From NCBI RefSeq assembly GCF_026847645.1, contig NZ_JAPSMC010000011.1, positions 1-64,000 on the forward strand: a DNA stretch of 64,000 bases, read 5' to 3'. Origin of the DNA: Anoxybacillus sp. J5B_2022 (GTDB taxonomy: Bacteria > Bacillota > Bacilli > Bacillales > Anoxybacillaceae). Below the pieces are notes generated by a model that saw only the letters and a program-made list of their open reading frames with translations, did no database searches and was not told the origin of the DNA. The position numbers were made by a program, and so were the translations under genes. Positions 1 through 8,632 of this stretch are shown here, in pieces. Each line of letters begins with the position of its first letter. The first letter of the stretch is position 1.

Positions 1-51
1 TTAATAAAAAATTACCACAATCTTGTATTAGAATACAGAGTAAATTATGTA

Positions 52-99
52 AATGTATTGATTGTTTGTAATATTAATGTATTGATTGTTTGTAATATT
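52..99. repeat. Perfect tandem duplication of a 24-bp AT-rich unit
   Basis: Positions 52-75 and 76-99 are identical 24-mers beginning AATGTATTGATTG and ending TAATATT. They lie head to tail just upstream of the secreted-protein gene at 144. The unit may be a duplicated regulator site or replication slippage; nothing decides between these. Confidence 0.9.
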
Positions 100-143
100 T
101 ATGGTAATTTGGTATCAAAATCAAAAAAAGGGGGTATTTATCT

Positions 144-911
144 ATGAACAAAGTCCTAAAAATAGTAAGTGTGTTCGCACTTCTTTTTGTTTTTATTAGT
201 CCACTGTATGCTCGTGCGGACTCACACGACAACATAGGGGAGGCTAAAAAAGAAGAGTACAAAAAAATTGCAAAAGCCATGATTGAAATGTATGATTCGA
301 TGAACATGCATGATGAAAACAAAACAACTAAAGATCCTCGATTTACTAACGACATGTTTGAAAAGCAAAAGAAACTGAAATCAGAATTAGCACAAAAAAT
401 TGAACAAGCTAAGGAAAATAAAGAAAAGTTTTACACGATGGATGAAATCCTAAATGCAAGTGCAGAAGATTTCGGCATTAGTGAAGAGGATATGCAAAGA
501 ATAAAAGATGGTGTTTATATGTATAAACAGGAACTTACCCTTCTTGTAGAATCTTTTGATTCTTTGGGTAAGGGCGATCATGAGATTGTTAAGAAACTCA
601 AAAAAGAGCTTGAAATGAAGTGGCCTAAATCCTTAATTTATGTAGATCATTCTAAAGACAAACAAGATGGAATAATATCAGGTGGAGGATGGCCATATTG
701 TTTGGATGATAATGGTTGGGGATATAAAAACTTTATAACTTCGGATTGTTATAAGGCAATAGTAGCATTTGCTATTTGTGCTGCTGATTCCACTCTAGGT
801 AAAATGGATCCTGATTTACGATACTGCAAAGCCTATGTTCGAAATTGTTCACCGCTTATTGGTCATAGTAAATATTGGCATGAACATTCATGGTGGCAAC
901 AGATTCCATAA
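144..911 (+). CDS. Secreted cysteine-rich protein of unknown function
   Basis: This is a 255-residue protein with a clear Sec signal peptide (basic MNKVLK, hydrophobic core to about residue 22, probable cleavage near YARA). A charged helical middle part (about 27-165) is followed by a GGG run near 177-179. The C-terminal ~80 residues are rich in Cys, Trp and His, with all five cysteines of the protein. The RBS is an AAAAAGGGGG stretch 9 bases before ATG. Nineteen bases downstream starts a lipoprotein subtilase gene. The arrangement resembles a precursor with a processed C-terminal peptide next to its protease, but no family was recognised. The gene is clearly more AT-rich than the rest of the window, which suggests acquisition by transfer. 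Confidence 0.75.
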   Translation: MNKVLKIVSVFALLFVFISPLYARADSHDNIGEAKKEEYKKIAKAMIEMYDSMNMHDENKTTKDPRFTNDMFEKQKKLKSELAQKIEQAKENKEKFYTMDEILNASAEDFGISEEDMQRIKDGVYMYKQELTLLVESFDSLGKGDHEIVKKLKKELEMKWPKSLIYVDHSKDKQDGIISGGGWPYCLDDNGWGYKNFITSDCYKAIVAFAICAADSTLGKMDPDLRYCKAYVRNCSPLIGHSKYWHEHSWWQQIP

Positions 912-929
912 AGTTAGGAAGAAAGGAAA

Positions 930-1670
930 ATGAAAAAGATTAGCATTACAGCACTGATCTTTATTCTTAGTTTTGTTTTATTTGCTGGATGTTCCAGTCA
1001 TAATCATACTACAACTGCTACGAACCATAATCATGAAAGTCATATGAACCATCAAAACCACTCAGAAAACACTTTAAAAACCGTAGATCAACCAGAGATT
1101 GTAGAACAAGAAATTAAAAACTCCCTACATCAATGGTATAGAAAGAATATTTATGGTAAAGGTGTAAAAATAGCTATACTTGATACAGGTATTGATAAAA
1201 CAAACAAGGATCTTGTTTATGTAAAAGGTATAAATTTTATTAGTGAAAAGAAAGATGAGTTTGATGACGAAAATGGTCATGGCACAAAGATTGCCGGTAT
1301 TATCGGGGCACGTAAAAATAATTATAATTTACTAGGGATTGCCCCCGAATCTGATTTGTATATTGCCAGAGTTGCCGATGAAAACGGAAACGTAAAATTT
1401 GAAAATCTCATTAAAGGTATTAATTGGGCGATAGAACAAAAGGTGGACATCATTAACATTAGTTTAGAATTTCCAAAAGACAATCCTCAATTACACGAAG
1501 CAATAAAAAAAGCTGTTGAAAATAACATCATTGTAATTGCTTCTTCTGGAAATATTAAATATCCGGGTGATACCGATAATGTCTATCCGGGATCATATCC
1601 CGAAGTTATTAGCGTAGGGATGTTGAATACTAAAGGGAAAATCTATTCAAAAACCCGTGGTGCTAGATAA
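930..1670 (+). pseudogene. Subtilisin-like (S8) lipoprotein protease, truncated by an IS element
   Basis: The N-terminus is a lipoprotein signal with lipobox LFAGC (Cys21), followed by a His-rich stretch (about 24-46). The subtilase domain starts near residue 70. Catalytic Asp85 (AILDTGID) and His117 (NGHGTK) are present, and so is the oxyanion-hole motif SSGN. The reading frame enters the left inverted repeat of the IS at 1653 and stops at 1670, before the GTS catalytic-serine block. No sequence resembling the missing C-terminus follows the right end of the IS, so the 3' half is deleted rather than just interrupted. The product should be inactive. Confidence 0.88.
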
Positions 1671-1754
1671 AATCGAGTAAGCATAAAAATAGCCCTTGCT
1701 TGTGGATCTCCTGTAGAATGAAAGTGCGATCCAACATTCGAAAGGAGAATCCCT

Positions 1755-2633
1755 ATGCAAGAGCACTTTCATTTTACTACAGATCAAGCAAAGATTCAAA
1801 AACAATATGCAGCCATTTTTTTCTTTGTTTCTGCTCAACTGCCATCGATTCAAATGTATTTGCAACGTCGCAATCGTCATTTAGCGAAACAAGAAGACAC
1901 GGTGATCATTGCTATTCATCTTTTAGGGAAGCTGCTTGGCTTCTCTTCCGAACGGGAATGGCATCGCTTTGTGACTGGGAACTTGTTTACGGATGGACAT
2001 TTTCTCGAACGTTCTCGCTACAATCGTCGTTGTCGAGCGCTGCGCTTTGCGATCCAATGGATTCGCCATGAGCTAGCCAAACGTGGGCAACACCACGCCT
2101 ATGCGGTCGTAGACAGTATGCCGCTCGAGTTGTGCCATGCCGCAAGAATGTACCGTGTCAAACGATTTCAAGGAATCGCGGACATCGGGCTTTGTGCGTC
2201 GAAAAAGCAGTGGTACTATGGATTTAAGCTCCATCTTCAAGTGACCGACCAAGGACTGCCGATGGGGTACGTGGTAACGGAGGCGTCCTGTCACGATCGA
2301 ACCGCAGCTGAAACAGTCATGACTCAAATTCCTCATCCCTTTCATTTGGGTGACAAAGGATTCATCAGTAGCGAATGGCAAAAAAAGTTGTATGAAGCGT
2401 ACCAAATCGCTTTTTGGACTCCATCTCGCAAAAATCAGAAACACCGCCCATCTGAATCATGGGAGAAATGGCTCAAACAAAAACGGAAAGTCATTGAAAC
2501 GGTGTTCTCTGTCCTCGTCGACCAGTATCGTATCACAGAAATTCGTGCTCATTCGATTTCAGGGTTTGAAGTGGCACTAGATGGCATATTGTTGGTGTAT
2601 TCGCTTGTAACACTCGGGCTAGTTGAGCGCTAG
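1755..2633 (+). CDS. IS982-family transposase
   Basis: This 292-residue DDE transposase catalyses movement of the surrounding element. Family hallmarks visible: VVDSMPLELC (first Asp), a GFKLHLQVTDQGLPMGYVV stretch, HLGDKGF (second Asp), a basic KQKRKVIETVFS block (Glu) and SISGFEVALDGILLVYSL near the end. Length matches IS982 enzymes (about 290). ATG follows GAAAGGAG. The stop codon sits inside the 28-bp palindrome at 2618-2645. The gene looks intact, so the element may still be mobile. Confidence 0.93.
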   Translation: MQEHFHFTTDQAKIQKQYAAIFFFVSAQLPSIQMYLQRRNRHLAKQEDTVIIAIHLLGKLLGFSSEREWHRFVTGNLFTDGHFLERSRYNRRCRALRFAIQWIRHELAKRGQHHAYAVVDSMPLELCHAARMYRVKRFQGIADIGLCASKKQWYYGFKLHLQVTDQGLPMGYVVTEASCHDRTAAETVMTQIPHPFHLGDKGFISSEWQKKLYEAYQIAFWTPSRKNQKHRPSESWEKWLKQKRKVIETVFSVLVDQYRITEIRAHSISGFEVALDGILLVYSLVTLGLVER

Positions 2634-2645
2634 CGCTCAACTAGC
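2618..2645. repeat. 28-bp perfect palindrome at the IS right end
   Basis: The sequence is fully self-complementary around the centre GCGCTAGCGC and overlaps both the transposase stop codon and the right terminal repeat. Such hairpins can limit read-through translation or transcription of transposase. Confidence 0.9.
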
Positions 2646-2654
2646 ACCACGGGT

Positions 2655-2843
2655 TGTATTTATATAATAAAAAACAGTTAGGAAGGCTCTATTTCTAGCT
2701 TTTCTGTCGTAGTCAGCTAGCTTTGCTTGGGATGATCTCTGGGCTTGTGCGATCTTCACGGAGCCAAGGATGGCGACATTTCGCCGTTGCCCGCAGGACG
2801 CGGGCTGCCTTCAGGCGAAATTGGGGGCACTTTGCGTTTTTCT
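2655..2843. other. Gene-free junction with a GC-rich hairpin
   Basis: No coding sequence was found between the IS and the lipoprotein gene. At 2779-2820 there is a two-part inverted repeat: outer stem TTTCGCC/GGCGAAA and inner stem GCCCGC/GCGGGC with loop AGGAC. It is far richer in GC than its surroundings and lacks a T-run. It may be debris of another element or a structured 3' end for the convergent lipoprotein gene. Confidence 0.6.
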
Positions 2844-3536
2844 TTATTGTTTATTAGAAGAGCTTGTCGGTTCGTTCGGATTGTCTAAGCTTTCATTTGG
2901 TTTTGTCACTTCTGTTTTTTCCACTGTAGAGAGCATCGCGAAAATAGGTTCAAGTACTTCTTGGTTGCGCGGTGTTTGAATGTTGACAATCATCGGCACG
3001 TTTCCTTTGATCCAGATGACATTGACGGCTGTGTCGTTTGTGTAGGCTTTATACCAAACCGCTCCGTCAAGCGGTCCTTGCAGATTGTCAGTATTTTGGC
3101 GAACCGCATCGGCCGAAACTGCTTTTGCTTGATCTTCCACCGTTTTTTCATAATCCATCTCTCCGCCGTCCGGATGAATAAGGCTGATTCGGACGAACGA
3201 ATCATCTTTTAAAAGAACATCTGCGTTCGGTTCTTCCGCTTCTAATTCCCATCCTTCTAATACATAAAGAGAAAAAGATTGGTTTTCGCTTGTTTTTAAA
3301 TACGCCATTTCTTCATACGTTTTTCCGTTTCGGGTATAAGATAATTTCTTTTCTAACAAACGAATTTTTTTGCTTTGCGCTTGTTTGGCTGTCTGTTTTT
3401 CTTTCTCTTGCTTGCTGTTTTGCTCTCCAGTTTGCTTGTTTGGCACTGTTTTTTCGACTTCTTGTGTCGCGCCGCATCCGGATAGAAGCGACAATCCTAA
3501 TAAAGAAACAGCCAATGTTTTGTATAACGGTTTCAT
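2844..3536 (-). CDS. Putative lipoprotein of unknown function
   Basis: The 230-residue product starts with a lipoprotein signal (lipobox LLSGC, Cys21), so it should be anchored to the outer face of the membrane. A Lys/Gln/Glu-rich linker (about 26-58) leads into a mixed domain (about 60-210) and a Ser/Asn/Pro-rich tail. The core pattern (ENQSFSLYVLEGWELEAEEP, then a short segment on residual change) resembles small substrate-free lipoproteins of bacilli, but I do not recognise a named family. RBS AAGGAGG precedes ATG. It stands alone between the IS and the dct genes. Confidence 0.7.
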   Translation of the reverse strand: MKPLYKTLAVSLLGLSLLSGCGATQEVEKTVPNKQTGEQNSKQEKEKQTAKQAQSKKIRLLEKKLSYTRNGKTYEEMAYLKTSENQSFSLYVLEGWELEAEEPNADVLLKDDSFVRISLIHPDGGEMDYEKTVEDQAKAVSADAVRQNTDNLQGPLDGAVWYKAYTNDTAVNVIWIKGNVPMIVNIQTPRNQEVLEPIFAMLSTVEKTEVTKPNESLDNPNEPTSSSNKQ

Positions 3537-3639
3537 TGGAAAACCTCCTTGGTTTATGACAAAAGGTGTCTGTACTATTAGTCGAGATGAGAAAAGAAAT
3601 GTTACATCTATATTATCAAAATATAGCGCTCTCGTAAAA

Positions 3640-4311
3640 TTATGGTCGCATGATATAACGGTTCACAGGTCGTCCGACACCGCCATATTGAATATCAATC
3701 TGCACTTTTTGTTTCTTTTCTAAATACTCCAAATAGCGGCGTGCAGTGACTCTTGCAATGCCGATGCCTTCTGCCACTTCTTCTGCGGAAACAGGTTTTG
3801 CTTGTTGTTGAAGATAGTGAATAACTTTTTGTAATGTAATATCGTTTAGTCCTTTAGGGAGTTCGGGGCGCATTTCTACTTCATTTGGTTGTAAAAGTGC
3901 GTCTAGTTCTTTTTGTGTGAACTTTTCTTTCATTTTTAACGTTTGACGAAATGCGTGGTAATTTTCGAGCGCTTGTTTTAACCTTTCAAATTTAAATGGC
4001 TTCATAATATAGTCAAACGCACCGTTTTGCAATACGCGCCTTACTGTTTCCATATCGCTTGCGGCCGTAATGGCGATCACATCAACCGCATGCCCTTCTG
4101 TTCGGATTTGCTGTAGCGTTTCGAGTCCGTCTTGATGGGGCATGTAAATATCAATAATGACTAAGTCAGGATGAAGCTCGCGAATCATTTCGATTCCTTG
4201 AATTCCGTTTGCCGCGATGCCGATTACATGAAACTGTGGCACTTGTTCAATAAATTGCCGATTCACTTCTTGCACCATCGGATCGTCTTCGATTAACAGC
4301 ACTTTGTACAT
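3640..4311 (-). CDS. dctR: C4-dicarboxylate response regulator DctR
   Basis: This CitB/DcuR-type response regulator (223 residues) has a receiver domain (1-120) with acidic pocket EDD (8-10), phospho-acceptor Asp54 (VIIDIYMP) and the KPF switch lysine. The C-terminal part has a winged helix-turn-helix (VSAEEVAEGIGIARVTARRYLEYL). It lies 16 bp downstream of its sensor kinase on the same strand. By analogy with B. subtilis, phosphorylated DctR activates dctP, which lies divergently beyond dctB. Function is inferred from family and synteny. Confidence 0.9.
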   Translation of the reverse strand: MYKVLLIEDDPMVQEVNRQFIEQVPQFHVIGIAANGIQGIEMIRELHPDLVIIDIYMPHQDGLETLQQIRTEGHAVDVIAITAASDMETVRRVLQNGAFDYIMKPFKFERLKQALENYHAFRQTLKMKEKFTQKELDALLQPNEVEMRPELPKGLNDITLQKVIHYLQQQAKPVSAEEVAEGIGIARVTARRYLEYLEKKQKVQIDIQYGGVGRPVNRYIMRP

Positions 4312-4327
4312 TCTCTATCCCCTTTTC

Positions 4328-5905
4328 TCACATGTCGAATGTAATCGTAAAAATCGTTCCTTTTCCTTTCACGGACTCTACACGAATCTGACCTTTCCCT
4401 TTCTCGACAATTTGTTTGATTAAATATAGGCCAATGCCGCGATCATTTGTTCCTTTCGTTGAAAAACCTTCATCAAAAATGTGCGCTTTATGTTGTTCGT
4501 CAATGCCGCATCCGTTATCTTCCACAGAAAGAGATAAAATTTCATCGTTTTGCTCAATGCTGATGTACACTTCTTTGTTTCGATCAACAACCGTTTGAAA
4601 GGAATCGAATGCATTTTCAATTAAGTTTCCAAGAATCACAACAAAATCGTGATGGTCCAAATGAGGTGGAAATTTTTTTAGCTGGCTATGCCGGTCAATG
4701 ATCACTTGAATTCCCAGTTCTTTTCCACGGCTAATTTTGCTTAAAAGAAGGCCAGAAATGCTTTCGTCTTTAATGTTTTTGCTTAAAAATCTCGTCAGTT
4801 GTGCTTGCTCTTCCGTCACTTTAAATACATATTCGAGCGCTTTTTCTTTATGGCCGAGTTGGATGAGTCCAGCGATCGTATGCAGCTTATTCATGTATTC
4901 ATGGTTTTGGACGCGCAAAGCGCTTACGAACGCTTTTACACCTGTAAGTTCTTCGGCTAGTTTTTTCACTTCTGTTTGATCTTGGAAAATAGCTACTGCA
5001 CCGACGGTTTGCCCATCTACTTTAATCGGGATTCGATTGCTCAAAATGTTTAGGTTTCGAATCTGTAGTTCTTTGTTATAAATAGGTTGATTAATTTGCA
5101 AAATTTCAGGTAAGTGCGTGTCGGGAAGAACAGATCGAATTGGTTGGCCGACCACATCTTCGTGAATTCCAAGCATTTTTTTTGCTTTATCGTTAAAAAT
5201 CGTAATACGCTCGTCCGTATCGATGGCAATGACCCCTTCATGCATGGCGTTAAACGTTTCTGTTCGTTCAACAAGTAGTTTGGCGATTTCATGCGGTTCA
5301 AGCTGAAACATTTGCCGTTTAATATGCGAAGCCAACATCCACGCTCCTAAGCCCCCAAATAATAACGAAAGGCTAGTGGTGACGAGAATTTCTGTTTTTA
5401 ATGATAACAGCACTTGAATAAAGCTCGGTAACTGATAGGCAGCAATCACAACGCCAATTTGTTCGTGCTGAGCATTCATCACTGGAACAAATGCGCGAAT
5501 GACGATCCCCATTTCTCCACGTGCTTTTGACGTATAAGTATGCTCTGCGAAGGCAGGACCTTCATCTTCTCCTTTTGAACGCTTTCCGATCATTTCTTTC
5601 ACAGGATGGGAAAGACGAATTTTATGCATGTCGAGAACGATGATATACGTTGCACCATGAATAATACGCAATCTCTCTACAATAATATTAATCGTATTTC
5701 GTTCCTTTTTCGTTCCGTTTATTTTCTGTTTGATTTCTGAAAGCTCGGAAACGGTGCGCGCTGTCAATAGCGCGCGCTGCCGTAATTCTTCTTCTTTTGT
5801 GTGAACAAAGTTTCCAACGACAATGGTACCGCCAAGAAGCAACGAAAAACTCACGATAAAGAAAATAAGGGCCGTAATTTTCCAACGAATCGATAATCGT
5901 TTCAT
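4328..5905 (-). CDS. dctS: C4-dicarboxylate sensor histidine kinase DctS
   Basis: This is a 525-residue membrane kinase of the CitA/DcuS group. Two transmembrane segments (about 12-32 and 170-192) flank an extracytoplasmic sensor domain. A PAS domain follows (about 215-310, DTDERITIFNDKAKKMLG). The phospho-acceptor region is NHEYMNKLHTIAGLIQLG. The ATPase domain shows N box NLIENAFDS, G1 DNGCGID and G2 GIGLYL. It forms an operon with dctR. The divergent dctB encodes the likely co-sensor. RBS GAGGTAGG precedes ATG. Confidence 0.92.
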   Translation of the reverse strand: MKRLSIRWKITALIFFIVSFSLLLGGTIVVGNFVHTKEEELRQRALLTARTVSELSEIKQKINGTKKERNTINIIVERLRIIHGATYIIVLDMHKIRLSHPVKEMIGKRSKGEDEGPAFAEHTYTSKARGEMGIVIRAFVPVMNAQHEQIGVVIAAYQLPSFIQVLLSLKTEILVTTSLSLLFGGLGAWMLASHIKRQMFQLEPHEIAKLLVERTETFNAMHEGVIAIDTDERITIFNDKAKKMLGIHEDVVGQPIRSVLPDTHLPEILQINQPIYNKELQIRNLNILSNRIPIKVDGQTVGAVAIFQDQTEVKKLAEELTGVKAFVSALRVQNHEYMNKLHTIAGLIQLGHKEKALEYVFKVTEEQAQLTRFLSKNIKDESISGLLLSKISRGKELGIQVIIDRHSQLKKFPPHLDHHDFVVILGNLIENAFDSFQTVVDRNKEVYISIEQNDEILSLSVEDNGCGIDEQHKAHIFDEGFSTKGTNDRGIGLYLIKQIVEKGKGQIRVESVKGKGTIFTITFDM

Positions 5906-6008
5906 CCATTCCTACCTCTTTGGACAATGGTTCATTAACATATATTTTATCATTTCTTTTGTTGTATGTTAGAATTTTCTCAAATCAACAATCAAGTGGT
6001 GTGGGGAT

Positions 6009-7046
6009 ATGAACAAACAATGGGTCATTGGAATTTTATTGGTCGTTTTAGCAGGTGCAGTCATGTTTATGATGCAAAAACAATCGTCGGAACCGATCGT
6101 GTATGACGATGAGCAGAAAGGATTAAATAAACAAATTGTCATTTATTTTAGCCATGTCGTGGCGGAAAATACACCGAAAGGATTGGCGGCCCAGAAATTT
6201 GCTCAACTGGTGGAAGAAAAGACAAATGGGCGCGTCAAAGTGGAGGTGTTTTCAAACGGGTCGTTGTACTCAGATGAAGAGGAAATCGATGCGCTGTTGC
6301 GCGGAGATGTGCAAATGATTGCTCCCTCGGTGTCAAAAGTGACGCAGCTGATTCCAGAGTGGCAAGTACTTGATTTGCCGTTTATTTTTGAAAACTATAG
6401 CGATGTGGAGAAAGTGTTTACAGGGGAGGTTGGAAAAAAGTTATTAGCGATGTTAGAAGAAAAGGGAATCAAAGGATTGGCTCTATGGGGGAATGGATTT
6501 AAGCAAATGACGAGCAATCGTCATCTTCTTGTGGAGCCGTCCGATTTTTCCGGTTTAAAAATTCGGGTGATGCCGAGCGAAGTGATTGAAAAACAGTTTC
6601 AGCTTTTAGGTGCAACACCGGTCGTTGTTCCCTTTAATCGTGTGTACGAGTCGTTAGAAAAGCATAAATTCGACGGACAAGAAAACACGATCTCCAATAT
6701 TTATTCAAAAGGATTTTATCAGTTTCAATCGTATTTGACGATCAGCAATCACGGATATCTCGGTTATGCTGTGATGGTCAACAAAGCGTTTTGGTATCGT
6801 TTACCAAAAGACATTCAAGAAAAAATAATGGAAGCGATACAGGAAACGACGATTTGGAACTTAAAACAGTCAAAGCTGCAAAACGAGGAAGAATTGGCGC
6901 AAATGAAACAAAATAAACGAATGCACATTTACGAATTAACGAAAAAGGAACGAGAAACATGGAAACAAAAATTTGCCCCTTTATATAAAGAGTTTGAACG
7001 GGAATTCGGAAGCGAACTTTTGCGTCAAATGAAAGAAGCTGAGTGA
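6009..7046 (+). CDS. dctB: Dicarboxylate-binding co-sensor DctB (TRAP SBP family)
   Basis: The 345-residue DctP-type solute-binding protein has an N-terminal hydrophobic anchor (about 5-22) without a lipobox cysteine. The domain runs from about residue 38 (IVIYFSHVVAENTPKGLAAQKF) and includes GLKIRVMPSEVIEKQFQLLGATP and DGQENTISNIYSKGFYQFQ, typical of the family. No TRAP permease subunits accompany it. In B. subtilis the same orphan protein is needed for DctS signalling, so a sensing rather than transport role is likely. It is transcribed divergently from dctSR and is followed by a terminator. Confidence 0.88.
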   Translation: MNKQWVIGILLVVLAGAVMFMMQKQSSEPIVYDDEQKGLNKQIVIYFSHVVAENTPKGLAAQKFAQLVEEKTNGRVKVEVFSNGSLYSDEEEIDALLRGDVQMIAPSVSKVTQLIPEWQVLDLPFIFENYSDVEKVFTGEVGKKLLAMLEEKGIKGLALWGNGFKQMTSNRHLLVEPSDFSGLKIRVMPSEVIEKQFQLLGATPVVVPFNRVYESLEKHKFDGQENTISNIYSKGFYQFQSYLTISNHGYLGYAVMVNKAFWYRLPKDIQEKIMEAIQETTIWNLKQSKLQNEEELAQMKQNKRMHIYELTKKERETWKQKFAPLYKEFEREFGSELLRQMKEAE

Positions 7047-7068
7047 AAAAAAACGCTCAGCTTTTTTA
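7036..7068 (+). terminator. Rho-independent terminator after dctB
   Basis: Stem AGCTGAG/CTCAGCT includes the dctB stop codon and is followed by T6. Confidence 0.85.
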
Positions 7069-7175
7069 TCTTTTTAAATGTTGAGACCAAAATGAACAAA
7101 ACGACCAATATTAACGTAATGTTCATATTTTTTTAAAGATTCGTTAACATGGAATCAGCAAAGGGGTTATTAATT

Positions 7176-7189
7176 TGAAAGCGTTATCA
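7176..7189 (+). promoter_or_regulatory. cre site (CcpA operator) upstream of dctP
   Basis: TGAAAGCGTTATCA matches the cre consensus TGWNANCGNTNWCA at every defined position. It lies 22 bp before the dctP start, where CcpA binding would block transcription. A weak inverted repeat (ATGAAC at 7092, GTTCAT at 7121) further upstream could be part of a DctR site; that is only a guess. Confidence 0.8.
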
Positions 7190-7211
7190 AAATAAAGGGG
7201 GAGAAAGAGAA

Positions 7212-8477
7212 ATGAGAATCACGTTTAAAAATTTAACTGTTCAAGTCATTACCGGTATTATTTTAGGGATTATTGTAGGTTTTTCGTTTCCCGAATTTGG
7301 AACGCAATTAAAAGTGTTGGCAGATGGTTTTATTAAGTTAATTAAAATGGTCATTGCCCCAATCATTTTCTTTACGGTTGTAATCGGTATTGGAAATATG
7401 GGAGACTTAAAAAAGGTAGGACGGATTGGAGGCAAAGCGCTTATTTATTTTGAAATCGTCACCACGTTTGCTTTAGCGATTGGGATTATTGTGGTGAATC
7501 TTGTGAAACCAGGCGAAGGATTTAATACAGCCGCAGTAAAAGGCGGTGACATTTCGCAATATACGCAGCAAGCAGAGGCTGCCAACCATGGTGCGATTGA
7601 ATTTTTGCTCGGCATCATCCCGGATAATGTCGTTGGAGCAATGGCGAAAGGGGAATTGCTGCCGATTCTGTTCTTTGCCGTGTTATTTGGATTGGCGACT
7701 GCTGCGTTAGGGGAAAAAGCGAAACCAGTTGTGTCGTTGTTTGAAAGATTAACCGATATTTTCTTTGGTATTGTAAATATGGTGATGAAAGTATCTCCGA
7801 TCGCTGCTTTCGGCGCGATGGCTTATACGATTGGAACGTTTGGATTAGGATCTTTAGTAGCGCTTGGAAAATTAATGGGTTCTGTTTATACGACGATGTT
7901 TTTATTTATCGTTGTTGTGTTAGGGGCAATTGCCAAATTTTATGGATTCAGCATTTTTAAATTTATAGCTTATATTAAAGACGAAATTTTGCTTGTATTA
8001 GGAACGTCTTCATCAGAGTCAGCGCTGCCAAAAATGATGGAGAAACTCGAAAAATACGGGTGCTCTAAATCCGTTGTCGGCCTTGTGATCCCGACAGGAT
8101 ATTCGTTCAATTTGGACGGGACATCAATTTATCTCTCGATGGCAGCGATGTTTATCGCCCAGGCATACGGCATTGACTTGACGATATGGCAAGAACTTAC
8201 GTTGCTCGGGGTGTTAATGTTAACATCAAAAGGGGCAGCCGGAGTAACAGGTTCTGGATTTATTACATTAGCCGCAACATTGGCGGCATTCCCGATGATT
8301 CCAGTCGAGGGAATCGCGCTCCTTCTCGGTGTCGATCGCTTTATGTCGGAAGCGCGTGCGATTACGAATTTGATTGGAAACGGTGTCGCAACGGTCGTTG
8401 TTTCGAAAATGGAAAACGAGTTTCATCCTACAGCAGAATCAACATTGCAACAAACGAATATGACAGTAGCGAAATAA
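7212..8477 (+). CDS. dctP: C4-dicarboxylate:cation symporter DctP
   Basis: This 421-residue dicarboxylate/amino acid:cation symporter (DAACS family) probably imports succinate, fumarate or malate. Visible family features are many hydrophobic segments, the serine-rich re-entrant loop [18 protein letters not shown] and the motif [23 protein letters not shown]. Length equals B. subtilis DctP. It is set apart from dctB by a terminator, a cre site and its own RBS (AAAGGGGGAG), so it is a separately controlled unit, as in B. subtilis, where DctR activates and CcpA represses it. Confidence 0.92.
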   Translation: MRITFKNLTVQVITGIILGIIVGFSFPEFGTQLKVLADGFIKLIKMVIAPIIFFTVVIGIGNMGDLKKVGRIGGKALIYFEIVTTFALAIGIIVVNLVKPGEGFNTAAVKGGDISQYTQQAEAANHGAIEFLLGIIPDNVVGAMAKGELLPILFFAVLFGLATAALGEKAKPVVSLFERLTDIFFGIVNMVMKVSPIAAFGAMAYTIGTFGLGSLVALGKLMGSVYTTMFLFIVVVLGAIAKFYGFSIFKFIAYIKDEILLVLGTSSSESALPKMMEKLEKYGCSKSVVGLVIPTGYSFNLDGTSIYLSMAAMFIAQAYGIDLTIWQELTLLGVLMLTSKGAAGVTGSGFITLAATLAAFPMIPVEGIALLLGVDRFMSEARAITNLIGNGVATVVVSKMENEFHPTAESTLQQTNMTVAK

Positions 8478-8506
8478 GGGCAGCTCGTATAGCTGTCCAT
8501 TTTTTA
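8478..8506 (+). terminator. Terminator after dctP
   Basis: Stem GGGCAGCT/AGCTGTCC followed by A and T6. Confidence 0.8.
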
Positions 8507-8522
8507 TTAAAAGAATGAATGG

Positions 8523-8551
8523 TTGACAATGACATCATGTTTTTATATAAT
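8523..8551 (+). promoter_or_regulatory. Consensus sigma-A promoter of the pirin-wrbA unit
   Basis: TTGACA (8523-8528) and TATAAT (8546-8551) match the consensus fully with 17-bp spacing. Such a strong promoter normally needs repression, and two operator-like repeats follow it directly. Confidence 0.85.
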
Positions 8552-8553
8552 AA

Positions 8554-8604
8554 ATCTTGAATTAAAAATTAATGAATTATAAGCTATTATCTTGAATTCA
8601 AGAT
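8554..8604. promoter_or_regulatory. Two MhqR-like operator boxes
   Basis: A perfect 16-bp palindrome ATCTTGAATTCAAGAT lies at 8589-8604. A second copy with 14 of 16 matches lies at 8554-8569, starting 2 bp after the -10 box. The motif closely resembles the B. subtilis MhqR operator (ATCTCGAATTCGAGAT), which controls quinone/azo-compound detoxification genes. The downstream genes encode a pirin-type dioxygenase and a quinone reductase, which fits. No mhqR gene is in the window. Confidence 0.7.
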
Positions 8605-8632
8605 TTCTGTGTAATGGAAGGATGTGGATTTA

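Larger units (their letters stand above)
1653..2654 (+). mobile_element. IS982-family insertion sequence, about 1,002 bp
   Basis: The terminal inverted repeats are perfect over 14 bp: ACCCGTGGTGCTAG at 1653-1666 and its complement at 2641-2654. They start with the ACCC typical of IS982 elements. A single intact transposase gene lies between them. No target-site duplication is visible (left flank ATTCAAAA, right flank TGTATTTA), and the subtilase 3' part is missing, so an adjacent deletion or recombination between two copies probably followed insertion. Confidence 0.9.
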
